Source of the DNA: Apophysomyces variabilis
Taxonomy: Eukaryota > Mucoromycota > Mucoromycetes > Mucorales > Mucoraceae
Direction: 5' to 3'
Assembly (NCBI GenBank): GCA_002749535.1
Contig: MZZL01000408.1
Location: forward strand, 2,000,631 to 2,064,630
Length of the DNA stretch: 64,000 nucleotides
The stretch's first letter is position 1; each line of letters begins with the position of its first letter. The translations under genes and the position numbers were made by a program. Under the pieces are notes generated by a model that was given only the letters and a program-made list of their open reading frames with translations, searched no databases and was not told the DNA's origin. Positions 36,783 to 49,783 of this stretch are shown piece after piece.

Positions 36783-37348
36783 ATGAGTGCACAAAACCCA
36801 CGTAAGCAATACATTAATGATGGATAGGAAGTCGTATTCTAATAAAATAGTTCCTCTGTAGAAAATCAGTATCCTCCACCTCCACCACCTGCTTACCAAC
36901 AGGGAGATGTTCCCGGTACGACCTACTACTCACCACCTCCTCAACCTCCGCCAGGTGCTGCACCACCACCTCCTGCGGATAACCCCCCTCGTAATCCCAT
37001 CATGAGCTTCTATGCTCCGCCACAAAACCGGTCATTAGGAATAAAACGCCGTTTCTTTTCCATCATATGCTGCTGCATTATCATTGGACTTATCATTGGT
37101 CTTGCTGCTGGTCTGACACGTCGTGCAGTTTATCGTAACTGCGAATGGTAAGTGCCGATTACTCACATGGTATCGTTCAACACCTCATATCCACATAGTC
37201 GAACCAATTCGGACTGTTTTCGACGCTATGGTAAGTTAAAGTTTTCGATGTAAGATGAGCTCATCTATTCATCACTTCGCAATGCCAAAAAAAAAAAATA
37301 ACAGGGACGGGTTCCTATTGCTACAACGGGTGCCGATGTGCACGCTAG
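36783..37348 (+). CDS. Small proline-rich single-pass membrane protein with six-cysteine tail
   Basis: Four exons (36783-36801, 36862-37147, 37199-37230, 37305-37348) total 381 nt and give 126 residues; all joins keep frame and use GTAAG donors. The N-terminal half is proline/tyrosine-rich (YPPPPPPAYQQ, YYSPPPQPPPGAAPPPP). A membrane helix follows around residues 80-100 (FFSIICCCIIIGLIIGLAAG) with a three-Cys cluster that could be acylated. The last 28 residues hold six cysteines in the pattern CxC-x5-C-x9-C-x3-CxC, resembling a knottin or EB-like mini-domain. The basic IKRR before the helix favours a cytosolic N-terminus and outside C-terminus. I do not recognise a named family. Confidence 0.7.
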
Positions 37349-37959
37349 AGGGAGTTGCTTTTTTTTTGTTTCTCTGGCCATAAAGGAAATATTTTACAGG
37401 AGAATCTCTCTGGAATGCAAATTGATGACAAACGGATAGAAAGGGAAGAAAAAAGAAAGCAAAGGGAGAAAAGAGGGGTTGCTGAGTTGAAGGAGTTTAT
37501 GAAAAATATAACATAGTATTCTATTTCTTTTATTCCAACAGTGTGCACCATGACGCAGAAGAGAATGATAAAGAAAATGTTTGAGGTGAAGGGCACGCAG
37601 GATGAAAGGAAAACAATAGGTTGATCCCTTATAATTCTCATAAACGCATCATTCATGCATTATAGGGTGCAGGGGATTTAAGTTTAACAAAAAGTATGTG
37701 GGAAATAACAAGTAAAAAAGAGATTGGGCATGTGGGTCATATGGTGAATAAGGGAGGCGGGAACTGCTAAAAGAAAACGGATAGAAGGGCAAGGGGAAGC
37801 GGAGAAGACAAAAAGAAAAGAGAAGCGCGGGCTTTCTTATTCTTTTTTCCTTCGCACGGACTGAGAAGAAACAATTAAATAGAACCATATTTTACCCTTT
37901 TCTCGTTTCTTTCTCTTTTTTGCTATAATATCATACTACACATTTAATAAACTGGCAAG

Positions 37960-38169
37960 ATGCGCTCTATCCGATACAATAGCAAGAAACGATTCACTCT
38001 TGGTTTACCCTCTTTCTTCCGTGTACGTCGTTCTCCAAGTTTAGCCGGCTCGTCTACCTCTTCTATCACATCCTTCTCCTCAGAAAAAGCAAGAGAACTG
38101 GAAGCATTCATCTTTGATTCTCCAAATCAAACACTCAAAATCGTCCTAACTCCGGAATACGCTGCTTAA
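37960..38169 (+). CDS. Short serine-rich hypothetical protein
   Basis: 69 residues from ATG 37960. The N-terminus is basic (MRSIRYNSKKRFTLGLPSFF), the middle is serine-rich (SSTSSITSFSSEKARELEAF) and the end is FIFDSPNQTLKIVLTPEYAA. A CT-rich leader before the ATG and a T-rich 3' flank look like a real transcription unit. No family is recognised, and there is no membrane segment. Confidence 0.45.
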   Translation: MRSIRYNSKKRFTLGLPSFFRVRRSPSLAGSSTSSITSFSSEKARELEAFIFDSPNQTLKIVLTPEYAA

Positions 38170-38199
38170 TTGGCTCTTTTTTTTTCTTTCTTCTGCTTT

Positions 38200-41000
38200 T
38201 CTTTGTTTTACTGTATTATCCACCTTTTTGTCTCACCCATAAATACCCCGCTATAAGTAATATCTTATAAACCTGTAATCCCGCTATGCATTATGTTAAT
38301 AGATAATCAATAATATTCGTATCTAAAAGAAAGAAATAAATATGCTATTCTACAACTTTTACACCTTACGGCCTAGACAAAAACTTACTCTCTGGAACCT
38401 ATCATTAGATCCGACCCTTCTTGCATATTCCCAGAAGCATCTATGCATGCTTTTGATGCTATGTTTTCCCTAGTATAAAATCATGGCAAAGCGCTCGCTC
38501 TAAGATAACCCTTCCTCGGTATCATTCCTTTTTTCCAGTAAGAAGCAATGTGCATGACGCCATGATAAACCTTGCTTACGGTCATCTATTTGTATAATCA
38601 ATTTTTAAGGCTAGCTGCGTACTATTGTTATATGCTGTTCTGTTTCACTAATAAGAGGTACAGATCGAAACGACCCATTATTCCATAATACATCTCATGA
38701 AAATATAAGGACAATATAGCATCTCAGCATGTTTTTTTGTTATCATTGTCTACTATTATGTAGGGGGTTCCTCGATTAATATATACTATAACGGTCAGAC
38801 GCTTGCATCTACCTAATAGATCACTTTACATAGAGAGCTTTGGAAATTAAGAGATAGCGTATAATAAAGCAAAAACACGAGACATCTTACTGGCCGCTAC
38901 TACGCTGCATCTACGATGTCTTTCCTTTTTACTATCATTGCCAATATTGCTCTGATTTAAGCGAAGGATTCCCCATTTTTGCTCAAAGTTTATTAAACGC
39001 AGCGTGAGCTACACGATCCCTGCATAATACGACATTAGGTACCGCAGGATAACATCATCATAATAATGATAGGTTATTTCTTTTTAAATGAGTGAAATCA
39101 AGATAGATACGGTTACGCGTTGCACGTTCATGCCAACTACATGAAAATATAACCAATTGTATTTAACCCTTTTCTAGGGTGAGGATGAAGCAGTAATCAG
39201 GATATAGTTTGAAAAGCGGCAGATTGTTATTTTAAAATTTGCCGATCTTCTGGGTTGGACGTATGTCATCCTATCAAACAAACTTCGAAATGCCATAGTG
39301 CAGGGTATGCTCATGTGAAGTCTTTCCCATATTTCATCAACAGTCATGATGGCTGATATATGATGCTTATCTATACATCTCCTCCCTAGGAAAATCCTCC
39401 GACAAATTTAAGATTTTCAGGAAGGATAGGGATGCACCGGGAGGAAGTAATCATCGGAAAAAGCCAATGACATCAGCTTGTAATTTAATCTGGATACTAC
39501 AAGAAGGGGTATATTGTGGTATCATAAAATGGAGATTGTTGGAATTTATTATGATCAGGAGAAGCTGAGAAATTCTCCGTTTCCAGTCAGCCACTCATGG
39601 GAAATGGTGGTCATCGTTTTTGTACCAACCTTAAAAGAAAAGAAAACGTCTAAGAGTTGGTCAGCCGAATTGAATATTCAACCGAAGCAAATTTCTACCA
39701 AATACAAAAGATGTAGGATGTAACAGTTATGTCACCTTGTAGAAAGGTAGAATTAAAGGATGATAGGTCCGCGTGTTTCGGTGACAACGTGTAATTATTA
39801 CCGAGACCCTGTTATCCACGAGGAACGGAAAGCCTTGCTTTTAACTTCTTTTTGTTCTCCATGATTTCATATACGTTATATATAATTAAGGCGGCAGCAT
39901 GGGCGAAAGGGAAAGTACTCTCCTTCCTGTCGAAACTAAGACAAAAAGCATGATTTGTGTTGGGAAAATTATGAATTTGTTTAAACGCATGCTCATTGAA
40001 CATGATGCTCCTTTGTCAATTTTCCCCTCGTTAACATCAAGCGTTCAATGTCTTCAAAAGTCTTGGAAAATATAGAAAAGCGTGTTTTCAATTAATAGGC
40101 ACTGTAGCTGTCATCAACCTATGTTTTAAATTGTTAAAAGGAAAAAGAAGCTATGAGAATAAAGATTAAGTAGGATAAAGCAATTATGGAGTACAATACT
40201 ATGAGTAATCGTAAGTTATTCTTCTTAAACGTTTAAAAAGCTTTCATAAAGAACGAAAAAGAAGCACGTGGAAATAAGTATTCATGAATACTCTCCTCGT
40301 GCAAAATAATGTCTCGGCATTTCACGGTCGTCTCCTGTTTATCATATAACTGATAGATTCGGACGGTTGCCCTAGGAGGCTGATGAACGAAAGCAATTGA
40401 AGCCATGGAATAACGTATTCTCTACGTAGAGTATCAAATCCTAGATCCGTGACAGGATCACTTGCCAATACTATAGACCCATTTGTGATGAAATACAATG
40501 GCAAAAGCGAAATTGCACGCAGTTATTATACGGCTTAGAGTGAATGGAAAAGTCTTGGGGCACAACATGCCAAGATATTTTCTGGTTTTTATTTGCTTCG
40601 AAAATCTTCGTTAATTCCCTTTATCCAAAGCGCTCCTATCAAAAAAGTAATTTTGTATTTCATGATAGGAGCATGGTATTTTAATAGTTTGTCCATAACT
40701 CTTGAAGTCTTCGGATAGAAAGTTAGCACTGTGCATATGGTTAAATATAGTGATTGAATATCTTAGTTTCCTCAGAAAATGCAGGCTGTGCATTTGTCCA
40801 TCATGTTATATGAGCATAACTTACTCTGACATGACAGCTTTTACCAAAGGTCTTGTGCAGCTGATCCCATTACCGCAACATATAGAAATAGGATCTTGTA
40901 ATCGAGCCTCGTGGTGAAACTAAAAACCAAGCCAAGATTATAAGGACTTTTTCCGATTCAAAAGAGCATGACTGTAGATTATCATCAGTGGGAAAACTTC
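38200..41000. other. AT-rich gene-poor region
   Basis: No frame with family signs. Short open frames at 39514-39723 and 40322-40504 are unrecognised. Confidence 0.45.
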
Positions 41001-41499
41001 AAGTAACCAAAGTCACTCTACAAATTAAAGGAAAGACATTGTCTATTAAGCGTCAAGGGTACGATTATGTTACCGAAAACTCTAGTTTTGTACGGCATTT
41101 CCCAACAATAATTTCGCAAACTACGAAAATCAAGCGTTGCAGTCCATTGAAATTGGAATTTATATATGCATCTTGCATTCGCTTGGCGCGGAGCTGGGTA
41201 TGGCGTCGTCAGTTTTCTGACAGGTATGTAAAAATTGATCAATTCAAACTTTCTCAATATATCACGTACCACTAACAGCAGCCCAGTGTCAATGTCCTTT
41301 ACTCAATTTTTCAAGGCATTGTCGTCATATGCCCTTCTGAAAGTATAGTCGAATACCATCATCCAGTGTCATTTTTACAGATAAGTTTCTTGACTTTATT
41401 TGCCTTTTCTTTTCCAGCGATTGTATGCATTCTTGAGACTAGCATGTGTGGAATAACTTTTGAATACCTTTGCGGCAGCCACCACGATAGCAAGCTTGC

Positions 41500-42600
41500 C
41501 AATTCATCCTATCGTCTCCGATTTGCTCGATGTAGTCCTCAATATACCGCCAATTTTTGGGTGCTTTCGTCGATGGTTGCGTTATCCATAAATATATAGT
41601 TACCTTTCATATGCGGATTGTCGTGTCCAATTCATCTAGAGTCAAGTTTTAAGAGACCGGTACAGTGACCTGTTACTGTTCCTCAGCTTACATATCCGTC
41701 AGCCTATCTCTTCTTGGCAGGTCTCGGTTTTTTTTACGCCGATCGTAATCAAGCCTGAAGCAGAGATAGCCCCCAATATAGATGTTTTATTCGTTCTCAT
41801 TGTTGGTTGGGTAACAATAGCAAGAGTACATTTTTAGACCAAGCTCTTGACGATTTCATATTGTCATTAAAAGCAAACTCGTCAAGAAATACGCAATTCA
41901 TCAAAAAGTTCATATGTGCATTTTCCCATTTACAATCCCAATCGTGTCGCTCCTCAATCTTTGCGGTCTGTTTGTTTCGATAGGATGAAAATCAGCTTTT
42001 TTCAGCGAAAGATTGCATTTGCTTCTCATAAAGTTATAAACAGTGCTATGTGAAATATCAAGATCATTGAACCTTTTCAGTAAATGCTCGGTCAGCTCAA
42101 CAACAGCGGCAGAGAGATTAGTATCAATAAAACGGACAACAGCCTTTTTATGTCTTCAGTCAGAATACACTTACGACCTACTCTTTTGCAACTGTCAAAG
42201 ATGCTACCAGGGTACATACTATAGTGCTTTACCGATCTCTGCTCGGTTCGAACATGTATACCCAACTGCTTCGCGGCAGCTGATGCACTCATACACTTTT
42301 CAATCTTCAGATCAAAAAACCTAACCTTATCCTGGAAGGTTTAACGCACAGAATCGCGTTTTACTCTGGCCTCTTTCATTCGGATATCTTCATACTTTTG
42401 TTTTTCAATCCGCATTAAGCAATCCAGCGGATATTCACTAGAAGCTGCATTTTTTAAGTACTCGCTATGAGATGCAAGTGTCTCCCACAATAAATTCATC
42501 CTGATCAACAATATATTCCATGGGATCAGGATCTCCATTCTCGTCAACAATTTCAAATAGCAAGCGACATGGTTTCCGAAAATACGAAATTGATTTTGAT
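41500..42600 (-). mobile_element. Decayed Tc1/mariner-type transposon with N-terminal half
   Basis: In order on the minus strand: an acidic leader (VDENGDPDPMEYIVDQDEFI), SEYLKNAASSEYPLDCLMRI, a helix-turn-helix block (SASAAAKQLGIHVRTEQRSV), a second one (VELTEHLLKRFNDLDISHST, VYNFMRSKCNLSL), the first catalytic Asp block NCVFLDEFAFNDNMKSSRAW, SILGAISASGLITIGVK, and a second-Asp block YIFMDNATIDEST. Stops and frame changes occur near 42330, 42130, 41930 and 41560. The third catalytic part is not recognisable. It is a different subfamily from the copies at 5-6 kb, judged by its sequence around the Asp blocks. Confidence 0.8.
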
Positions 42601-42651
42601 TTGGTCAGCGACATCAGTTTTGGATTAACCATTGATTTTATTTACACCAGC

Positions 42652-42738
42652 CTTGGCCCGCTCGCTTCGCAGCGCGCCCGCCTTCCCCCTCCCGCACCCC
42701 ACCATTCCACCGCACACCCACCCATCAGGTGTCAGGTA
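42652..42738. repeat. GC-rich segment at the edge of the mariner element
   Basis: A sharply GC-rich, C-biased stretch (GGCCCGCTCGCTTCGCAGCG, then CCTTCCCCCTCCCGCACCCC) in an AT-rich surrounding. It lies just outside the transposase leader and could be part of its terminal region. No matching end was found on the other side. Confidence 0.5.
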
Positions 42739-42739
42739 T

Positions 42740-44920
42740 AGGTTCATTAGACAAATATTATAGCAATCGTGGAAGTAATTTTTGCTGTTTACGCAGCTTT
42801 TTCTGGCTTAAGTATGAAAACCTATTCCCAGTGCTTGAAGAGACAATTGTCTGAGAATGATATGGAAACGATTGTTGAAAAGCTGTTCTCAGTGCTTGAA
42901 AAGACTATTGCAAATGAAAGAAAATACTGAAGAAATGCAATGGCCGGCCGTTATTGTTATTTGTAAAGTTGCATACAATTCTCAGGATAGTATGGACAGA
43001 AACAACTCATAATATATGAATACGCCTTGAAGTGGCAAAGAGGGCAAGCGTGAGGCATTGAAATGATGTGTACGATGAAGCAAAAAAAGAGAGCACCGCC
43101 TTACTCCCTTTTTATAACCATGAGATGATTTTTTTAAGTGTGGTGGTGACTATGCTTTTGATTGTAAAACGTTGCAATGACCACTCATCATTTTCTGTTT
43201 TGGTGCATTGAGTAACAGTGATTTTTCTTTTCCTGTATGATGGATAAGGGTAATGCAGCACAGATTTGGTAGAAAAGAGTTGCTTTCCTAATATATTCGC
43301 GAATAAGGAAAAAGACTATCTGAAAAGGCAGCCTTGAATGGAAATTTGTGCTCATCCAAGACCTTTTATGTGGGGCCCAACACCAAAACGACATTTCTTT
43401 TATGAGATGAGAGATGTCCTGTTGGGCCCAAAGTAATATAAGTGTCCGCTCGAATTACATCAATCCTTGAGCAGTTATAACAGTTGACAATAACAAAAAC
43501 CCTTTCAGGACAAGGATAAAAAAGGTAGAAGGGAAATTAAGGAAAGGTATGTGTCAAAAAGCTATGGGATCGGAAGAAATGCTTTAAGCAAAGTGCCAAG
43601 GCTTTGGCCAGGATGCCTGTCAGGTGAAATCAATTTCCATCAATTTTGACTGGTTGCGACATTGCTTGTTGGAAGCACTGTACAATTCCCTTGTTGAAGT
43701 TCTGTGGATAAACTGTACAAACGAATTTTTGCGTAGATACTGTCTGTTTATTCGGTTACGGTTACGAGATAATACATAGAAATTGAAGCACTTTTCTACA
43801 CGCATGATTACTCTATACCCAGAACGGCGAATTATCTCGGCAATTTTTGCAGACAAAGAATAGGGCTCCATGCCGTCTTAACCATATATTCCGAATTCCT
43901 TAATGGCCCTTTTAAGTCCTTCGGTAGCCTCTTTGCAATTAGGATTAAACTAAAAGCAAGTTCAAGTAGCACAGCCTTTTCGTAATTGACCAATGTTCAG
44001 TATATATTATTGAAGGACACAAGTCATTTACTTAGCCAGAGTTTACTTTTCTGGAGGTCTCTCAATAGAAAGGCAGCCAGAGAGATTGTCTGTTTAAATT
44101 CACTCAAAATAAGCCTGCTACAAGCTCTCCGAACTGAATTTAGCTTTGAAAGAGCCAAATAATTACATATAGTATTGAAAGATGATATGCTCAATTGTCT
44201 GCTTCTGTCTTGTTGAAAAGAAAAAGATGCATTCTGTATGACTGCGTTTTCGTGGAAAGCAAGTTGATATCGTATGTGGAAGCACCTCGCTCATTTTTCT
44301 TGATATAGATTGTTTTTGACACGCTCCTATCTAAGGTGAATATTGCTATTCCTTATATCCATTCAACTTTCGCTATTTACTCCAGATGGGACATGTACCC
44401 GGGTTTGTCTGTTCTTTCTTTCATCGGCGTCTGAATCAAAAAATTTTAGGTTAACGGGTATTTAGCAGCTGAGTGCAATGTTGTGAAGCGGATATCCAGA
44501 CTCCGAGGCGTTCTTGCTAGCATAAAATGATTAACGTTCAGTTCAGTAATAATCTTCAACTGCTGCAACCCTGAGGTATATGCGGTGCCTCCGTATTTCT
44601 TTTTCTTTATCTGCAGTCTGATTTGAGAAAAAGGGGAGAGAAATCTTGAAGACAAAAAGCTTTCAAAACAAAAACAAGTTGGACTGATGCGTATCAGGTC
44701 TGTTCATGATTGGTCAGCTCAGCTTCTCTTTCACTTGGTGTGTCAACAGAGTTAAGGGCAACGATCCTTTCTTAAACAACTTTCGTGTTTTAGTCTCCCT
44801 TTACGCGCGTATGTTTACGTGCATGTATGTTGTCAGCCACTTTTGTCTGTTCCTTTGACCCCCCCTTTTTTTTCTTTAATCTAAAGCTTTTGTTTTTCCT
44901 TGTTCTTTCACTTAAATTAT
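42740..44920. other. Gene-poor region
   Basis: Contains an 83-codon minus frame at 43620-43871 (SLSAKIAEIIRRSGYRVIMR) that may be transposon debris but is not identified, and a 10-bp inverted repeat listed separately. Nothing else was supported. Confidence 0.4.
43372..43436. repeat. Inverted repeat GGGCCCAACA / TGTTGGGCCC
   Basis: GGGCCCAACA at about 43373 is matched by TGTTGGGCCC at about 43421, with roughly 40 bases between them. It could be the end of a small inverted-repeat element or a hairpin; no target duplication was recognised. Confidence 0.5.
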
Positions 44921-44925
44921 TTCCA

Positions 44926-46494
44926 ATGAAACGGTTACGGCGCTTTACTGTGTTGCTTTTACTGCTTATCACACTTTGTGCGCTGTCCCTTATCCTCGTC
45001 CCTTTTCCTTCTTACACTGTGTCAGAAGAAAGCCAGCCTGCACCATTGGCAGAAGGAGGGGAAAAGTTCTTGTCTTATTTCCCTCACGGGTAAGTGTCCA
45101 TAGTAGCTTGTTGTCTGCTATCCGGGTCTCATGTACCGTGGTTAGCGATTTTGCCCAACAGCATGATGCGCTTCGAAATGCCATTCGGCTGGCCTTAGAG
45201 ACCAATCGTACTATCATAGCTCCACGGTTACGTTTAGGTACTAGTTATGATTGGGCACCTTTTTCACTGCTTGCAAAACGCTACGAGGCTCAAGACAAGA
45301 CTATTCTCAGGCAGTTATGTCAATCGAACTCGACGCATTGGCGAACAAGAATGGAACCGTGTAGTACACTCAACGATTGGACTGAAGTGGAATGGTCTAG
45401 CCTCTTCGATTTAGAGTTACTCAGGAGACGGTTTAAGGTGCAAATTGTCGAGCGTGAAGGGCATGGTTGGGGAACGCGCGAATCGTGGCTCGGTGGTAAT
45501 GTTCATCCATCGGATGTCGCTGTGGTGGATGCAACAAGTTTTATGAGCAATGGTAGTAGCTGGGAACATGAAGAAGAGAGTGATCAATGGCGCTTGCGAG
45601 ATTGGTCACAGTGGTTCTCAGAAAGCGATGAACTGGCGAGCTTGAAACTAACGACGCCACTGACAGCCAATGTCGTAAAAGGGGAAGAACTTAGAGCCAT
45701 TCGTGCGAAAATTATTCAATTTGGCAGCTTGTCTTTCGGTAGGCGCTACCCCACTACCCCAAGTAAAGCTATGGCAGTTCTATCCAGGGCCATGACGCGC
45801 TGGGCTTTCGTATCTCCTAATCAGTTCCAACCAGCTACCAGCACGGCCAATAAGATCATCGACACGCTGGGAGGAAAATACGGCTACAGCTCCTTACACA
45901 TTAATGTTGCCCAGGTGATGGCGAACTCACTAGAGGAAGGGATGTCTTTAGAACAGTTTAATGCTGAAATGCAAAAAGAGATGATGGATAGTGTCGTCTT
46001 GGAAGTATTTGGTGACATTCCCATCAATCAAGCCGTATCTGCTGCCTTGCCACTGCAACCATCGTCATTACTTGAATTACTACACAACAGCACCGCTTTA
46101 CAGGATAGGCGACAATTATTAGCGTCATGCATCGATTACCGTAGAAATGTTGAGCGTCGGTATCCCATTTATTACCTTGTGAGCGATCTAACACCAGAAA
46201 CGCACCAAGAACTTTTCAAGCCCCTTCTGGAATTTTTCCCCTGCACGTTCACGATGTCAGACATGATTGCCTGGGAAGTAGTGAATAAAACCTGGACAGA
46301 AAATCAAGCTGGATCCGATAGTGTAGACTATGAGCGATTATACATGCCGATTCTAGAAGTGCTGATTGCAGGAAAAGGTAAATGACGAACAAATGTACAC
46401 TAGTGTCAATTCTAAAATTGGGATATCAGGCTATTCCTTCTTTGAAGTGCCTCAGACACAGCTCACTCGAATGGTGTCTTGGCGATCGCAGTAA
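44926..46494 (+). CDS. O-fucosyltransferase-like type II membrane protein
   Basis: Three exons from ATG 44926. The N-terminus is a signal anchor (MKRLRRFTVLLLLLITLCAL). Splicing at about 45089 joins SYFPHG to DFAQQHDALRNAIRLALETN, followed by RTIIAPRLRLG; the block xALRNAxxLAxxxNRTxIxP is characteristic of the GDP-fucose protein O-fucosyltransferase fold. A luminal body of about 430 residues follows, with N-glycosylation sequons (NST, NGS, NKT). The last exon, after intron GTAAAT to ATCAG, ends YSFFEVPQTQLTRMVSWRSQ and a stop at 46494. Proteins of this type in Mucorales are often annotated as CigA-like; enzymatic activity is not proven. I infer a Golgi/ER glycosylation role from the fold only. 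Confidence 0.65.
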
Positions 46495-46724
46495 AATAGA
46501 CGACAAACGAGGAGTTGATAACGACTACTATACCACATTCATAACCATTGTCTCATCATTTTTAACCCTTTTCTGACTTGCTCGCTCTTATCCTCCCCCT
46601 TTTGGACGACCTCTCCCCCTTGCATATCTCAGCCTCCTTCCTTCCAATCCAACTTTGGGAAGCAACAAATAAATAAAAGCCGTTTCTGGTTGTTGTCTTT
46701 TTTTTTCATTTTTCCTTTTGAACA

Positions 46725-49376
46725 ATGACATCCAATCATACTGCGGCAGAAGAAGACCGCCTTAACGTACTTTATTTATCCAAGCAACAACAGACGCCAG
46801 CAACTTGCTTCAATGAAAGAGATGAAATAGATTATAGCACCACTGATGCAGTTCACCCTATGGAAGAAGTGTCTGAAAAAGAAATATCGAAAACAAGACG
46901 ACGACGGGTTGATGACGAGAGTACAGTCAACCAGGAAACAGATGTATTGTTTTACCGGCTTCAAGAGGAAAATGCTCGTCTGCCGCCACAGGTAAAACCA
47001 AGCAGAAATTTCTTTTGTTTTGCATGCACAAAAGATACAGATTCCAATCTCAAAAATCAAAAGGACTCTATCCATCTTATCTTGGCTCAAATCGAACGGC
47101 AAAACGCGCTTTTGGAAAAAGACCCTAAATCCATCTGTATTCAGTCCAACGAATTGCGCGCTCATTTTTCAACTGTTCAACGCCTGCTCACAGATAACCT
47201 GGTCCAAGAAGAAGAAATTGATTGGCAATTTTGGGAAGCTGTCGTTCAAGACTTTGATCGCGTGGCCTTGAAAATGCCACATTTATTGTCAGTAAGACTA
47301 CGAGCAGGCATCCCAAATCGTGTTCGTGGCCTTATCTGGCAAACGATGTGCAAATCTGCATCGTTACATTTAGAGACTGTCTATGGTCAGCTGTGCCGTG
47401 AACGCTCCCCTCACGAACGAATCATACAGCGAGATCTGACACGCACATTTCCCCGGATTGATATGTTCAAGCAAGAAAACGGTGCGGGTCAGCTAGCCAT
47501 GCGACGCATTCTCGAAGCCTATAGTCTTTATGATGCTGATGTGGGTTATTGTCAAGGCTTGGCATTTCTAGTCGGTCCGTTATTGATGAATGCAAGTAGG
47601 ACGTTCGGTTATAAAACGATAATGTTGATCATGTGTTGCTATTCTTTTTTTACAGCTACCAGAAACGCAGGCATTTTGCGTCTTTGTGAGGTGAGCTAAA
47701 TGTTGCATTCCTCTTTCTTTTTCCTAGAATTCAATACACTAGTCTTATATTATGCATTGGCTTTTCTTAGGCTAATGGAAACATATGAAATGCGAACCAT
47801 GTTCACATTGAATATGGAAGGCCTTCAGTTACGATTGTTTCAGTTTACATGTTTATTATCTGAATTATTACCTGAGCTAGCTCATCACATGGAAAGCCAC
47901 GCTGTTCATGCGGCTATGTACGCCTCCCAGTGGTTTTTGACGCTGTTCGCCTACGCATTCCCAATCAATCTGGTACTCCGAATATATGATATCGCTTTTG
48001 CTGAAGGAGCTGCTGAAACGATCATGCGCGTTGCTATTGCTATGCTCAAACGGTCTAAAGATGATATCTTAGCCAAAGACGAATTCGAAGATTTGCTAGA
48101 TTTTGTAACAACTCAAAAATTATGCGATCCTTATGTAGAAGACTATAGCGACGTGATCCGTGATGCCATGGCGCTTTCAGGAATCATTACTAGGGAGAAA
48201 ATGGAGCAGCTCAGCAAAGCCTACGCACGTGAAGGTCAGCAGCAAAGCCAACAAGAGCAGATCGAACAGGCACTCGCAGGCCGATTTGGATTCTGGCGAA
48301 GGGCTAGGAAGAACAATGCAAAACGTTCGACTAGCACAAATAATATTAAAAAGCGATGGTCATCCATATCCTCCCGGGAGTCCAAAAAATCATCAAACGA
48401 AACACGCACTAGTTTTAGCTCCTTTAGAAGCTCACCTTCAGCCGATAACGCTCTACAAATAGATCAGCTTAGACGCGATTACTTACGGGCAACAGAAGAG
48501 ATCGTTGAACTTAAAATGGATAAACAAGACTTGGAGACGGAACGAGATGCACTAAAACTAACAATAATGGAACTCGAGCGACGATATTATTCTGCGAAAA
48601 GCCCACACAAGACTCTCACTCGGTCTCATACGGTGTATGACACGCGAACCCTCTCCAAGTCGTCCGATGTTGACGATGCCGAAAGTATTAGTAGCGGTAA
48701 AAGCACAGGTGATGATCTGTTCTCGGAGGCTACCATGCAGACGATGACCACATCTTCTATGGACGGAGACGAAGAGGAGGAGAGGGATGAGGAAGGTGAA
48801 GCCCTTCGTACCGAACTGGTCCGGATTAAGGTGGAAAACTTTGAATATCAGCAACAATGTGAGAAACTAGCCCAGGAGCTGGAAGACGTCCAAAATCGAC
48901 TAGACATGGCGACCGACGGGCAGATGGCCCTCGTGGACCGACTAGTGGTGATGAAATCTGATATGGACGAATTAATGAAGCAGAAGAAGCGTAAAGACCT
49001 TGAATGGCTAGAGCTTGTGCATGAAAATGCAAAACTTAAAGACAATCTTCTTAATGCTTCTCCTCGACCTCGAAGAAGACGAAGTTTAGACGACCATATG
49101 CTCAAACAGGATGCCTGTCAGCGTATCCGAGAACTGGAACAGCAGCTTGCCGATGCAAAAATTCGTCTGGCGCAATACGAAACATTGCCTCCTTTAGCTC
49201 CACCATCTAAACAAAAGGACAAGACGTATAGGAATAATTCGCTATCCATGGAGGGAGGAGGAGGAGGAATACCTAGATCATCTTCACTTTATGGCCGCGT
49301 GTGGCACGCCATTTCCCCACGGTACACAGGCCTCACCACTAACTCCAATACAAACAAACGATCGAGTGTTGCCTAG
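46725..49376 (+). CDS. TBC-domain Rab GTPase-activating protein (GYP5/EVI5 type)
   Basis: Three exons (46725-47591, 47656-47690, 47771-49376) give 835 residues. The TBC domain (about residues 195-400) holds RLRAGIPNRVRGLIWQTMCK, the arginine finger block IQRDLTRTFPRID and the glutamine finger block DADVGYCQGLAFLVGPLL. Exon 2 restores LPETQAFCVFVRLMETYEM. The first intron begins GCAAGT, a GC-AG intron. After the domain comes a basic Ser-rich linker and a long coiled coil (LKMDKQDLETERDALKLTIM, QCEKLAQELEDVQNRLDMAT), as in GYP5/GYL1 and EVI5. These GAPs act on Rab/Ypt GTPases in ER-Golgi and exocytic traffic. The specific Rab is not predictable. Confidence 0.9.
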
Positions 49377-49783
49377 AATTTGCTTTCTTGTTATACAGAA
49401 AAAAAAACCTTCAATTCTTTTTCACTTGTATAGCTTTTAACCATTTACTCTACTGCCATATTTCGTTCTTGTTAACCGTTTGTATATTCGTTCTCATAAA
49501 TGTCCTCAAATAATGTTTACTTGCTTCTTGCTCTTGTCATGTGCATCCATCAGAAAAAAAAAAATAAGATGGTCTCTGGCTTTCCACTGTAAATTGCAAC
49601 GGTCCTGCCATTCACCTGTTGATTGTACCTCAAGGATTTCCATCATTTAAGCACAGGAGACACACCATTTGCAGCTTTGATTGATGCTTTTCACGTTTTG
49701 TTTATTGTTCATCCAGCATAGCGAAACGGCTTTGTTTCTAAACTGGTAAGAAACATGACCTTTTACATTCAATAACCCAGACG

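Noticed and set aside
43620..43871. Transposase fragment
   Set aside because: It looks vaguely like the pre-catalytic part of a mariner transposase, but no catalytic block could be found.
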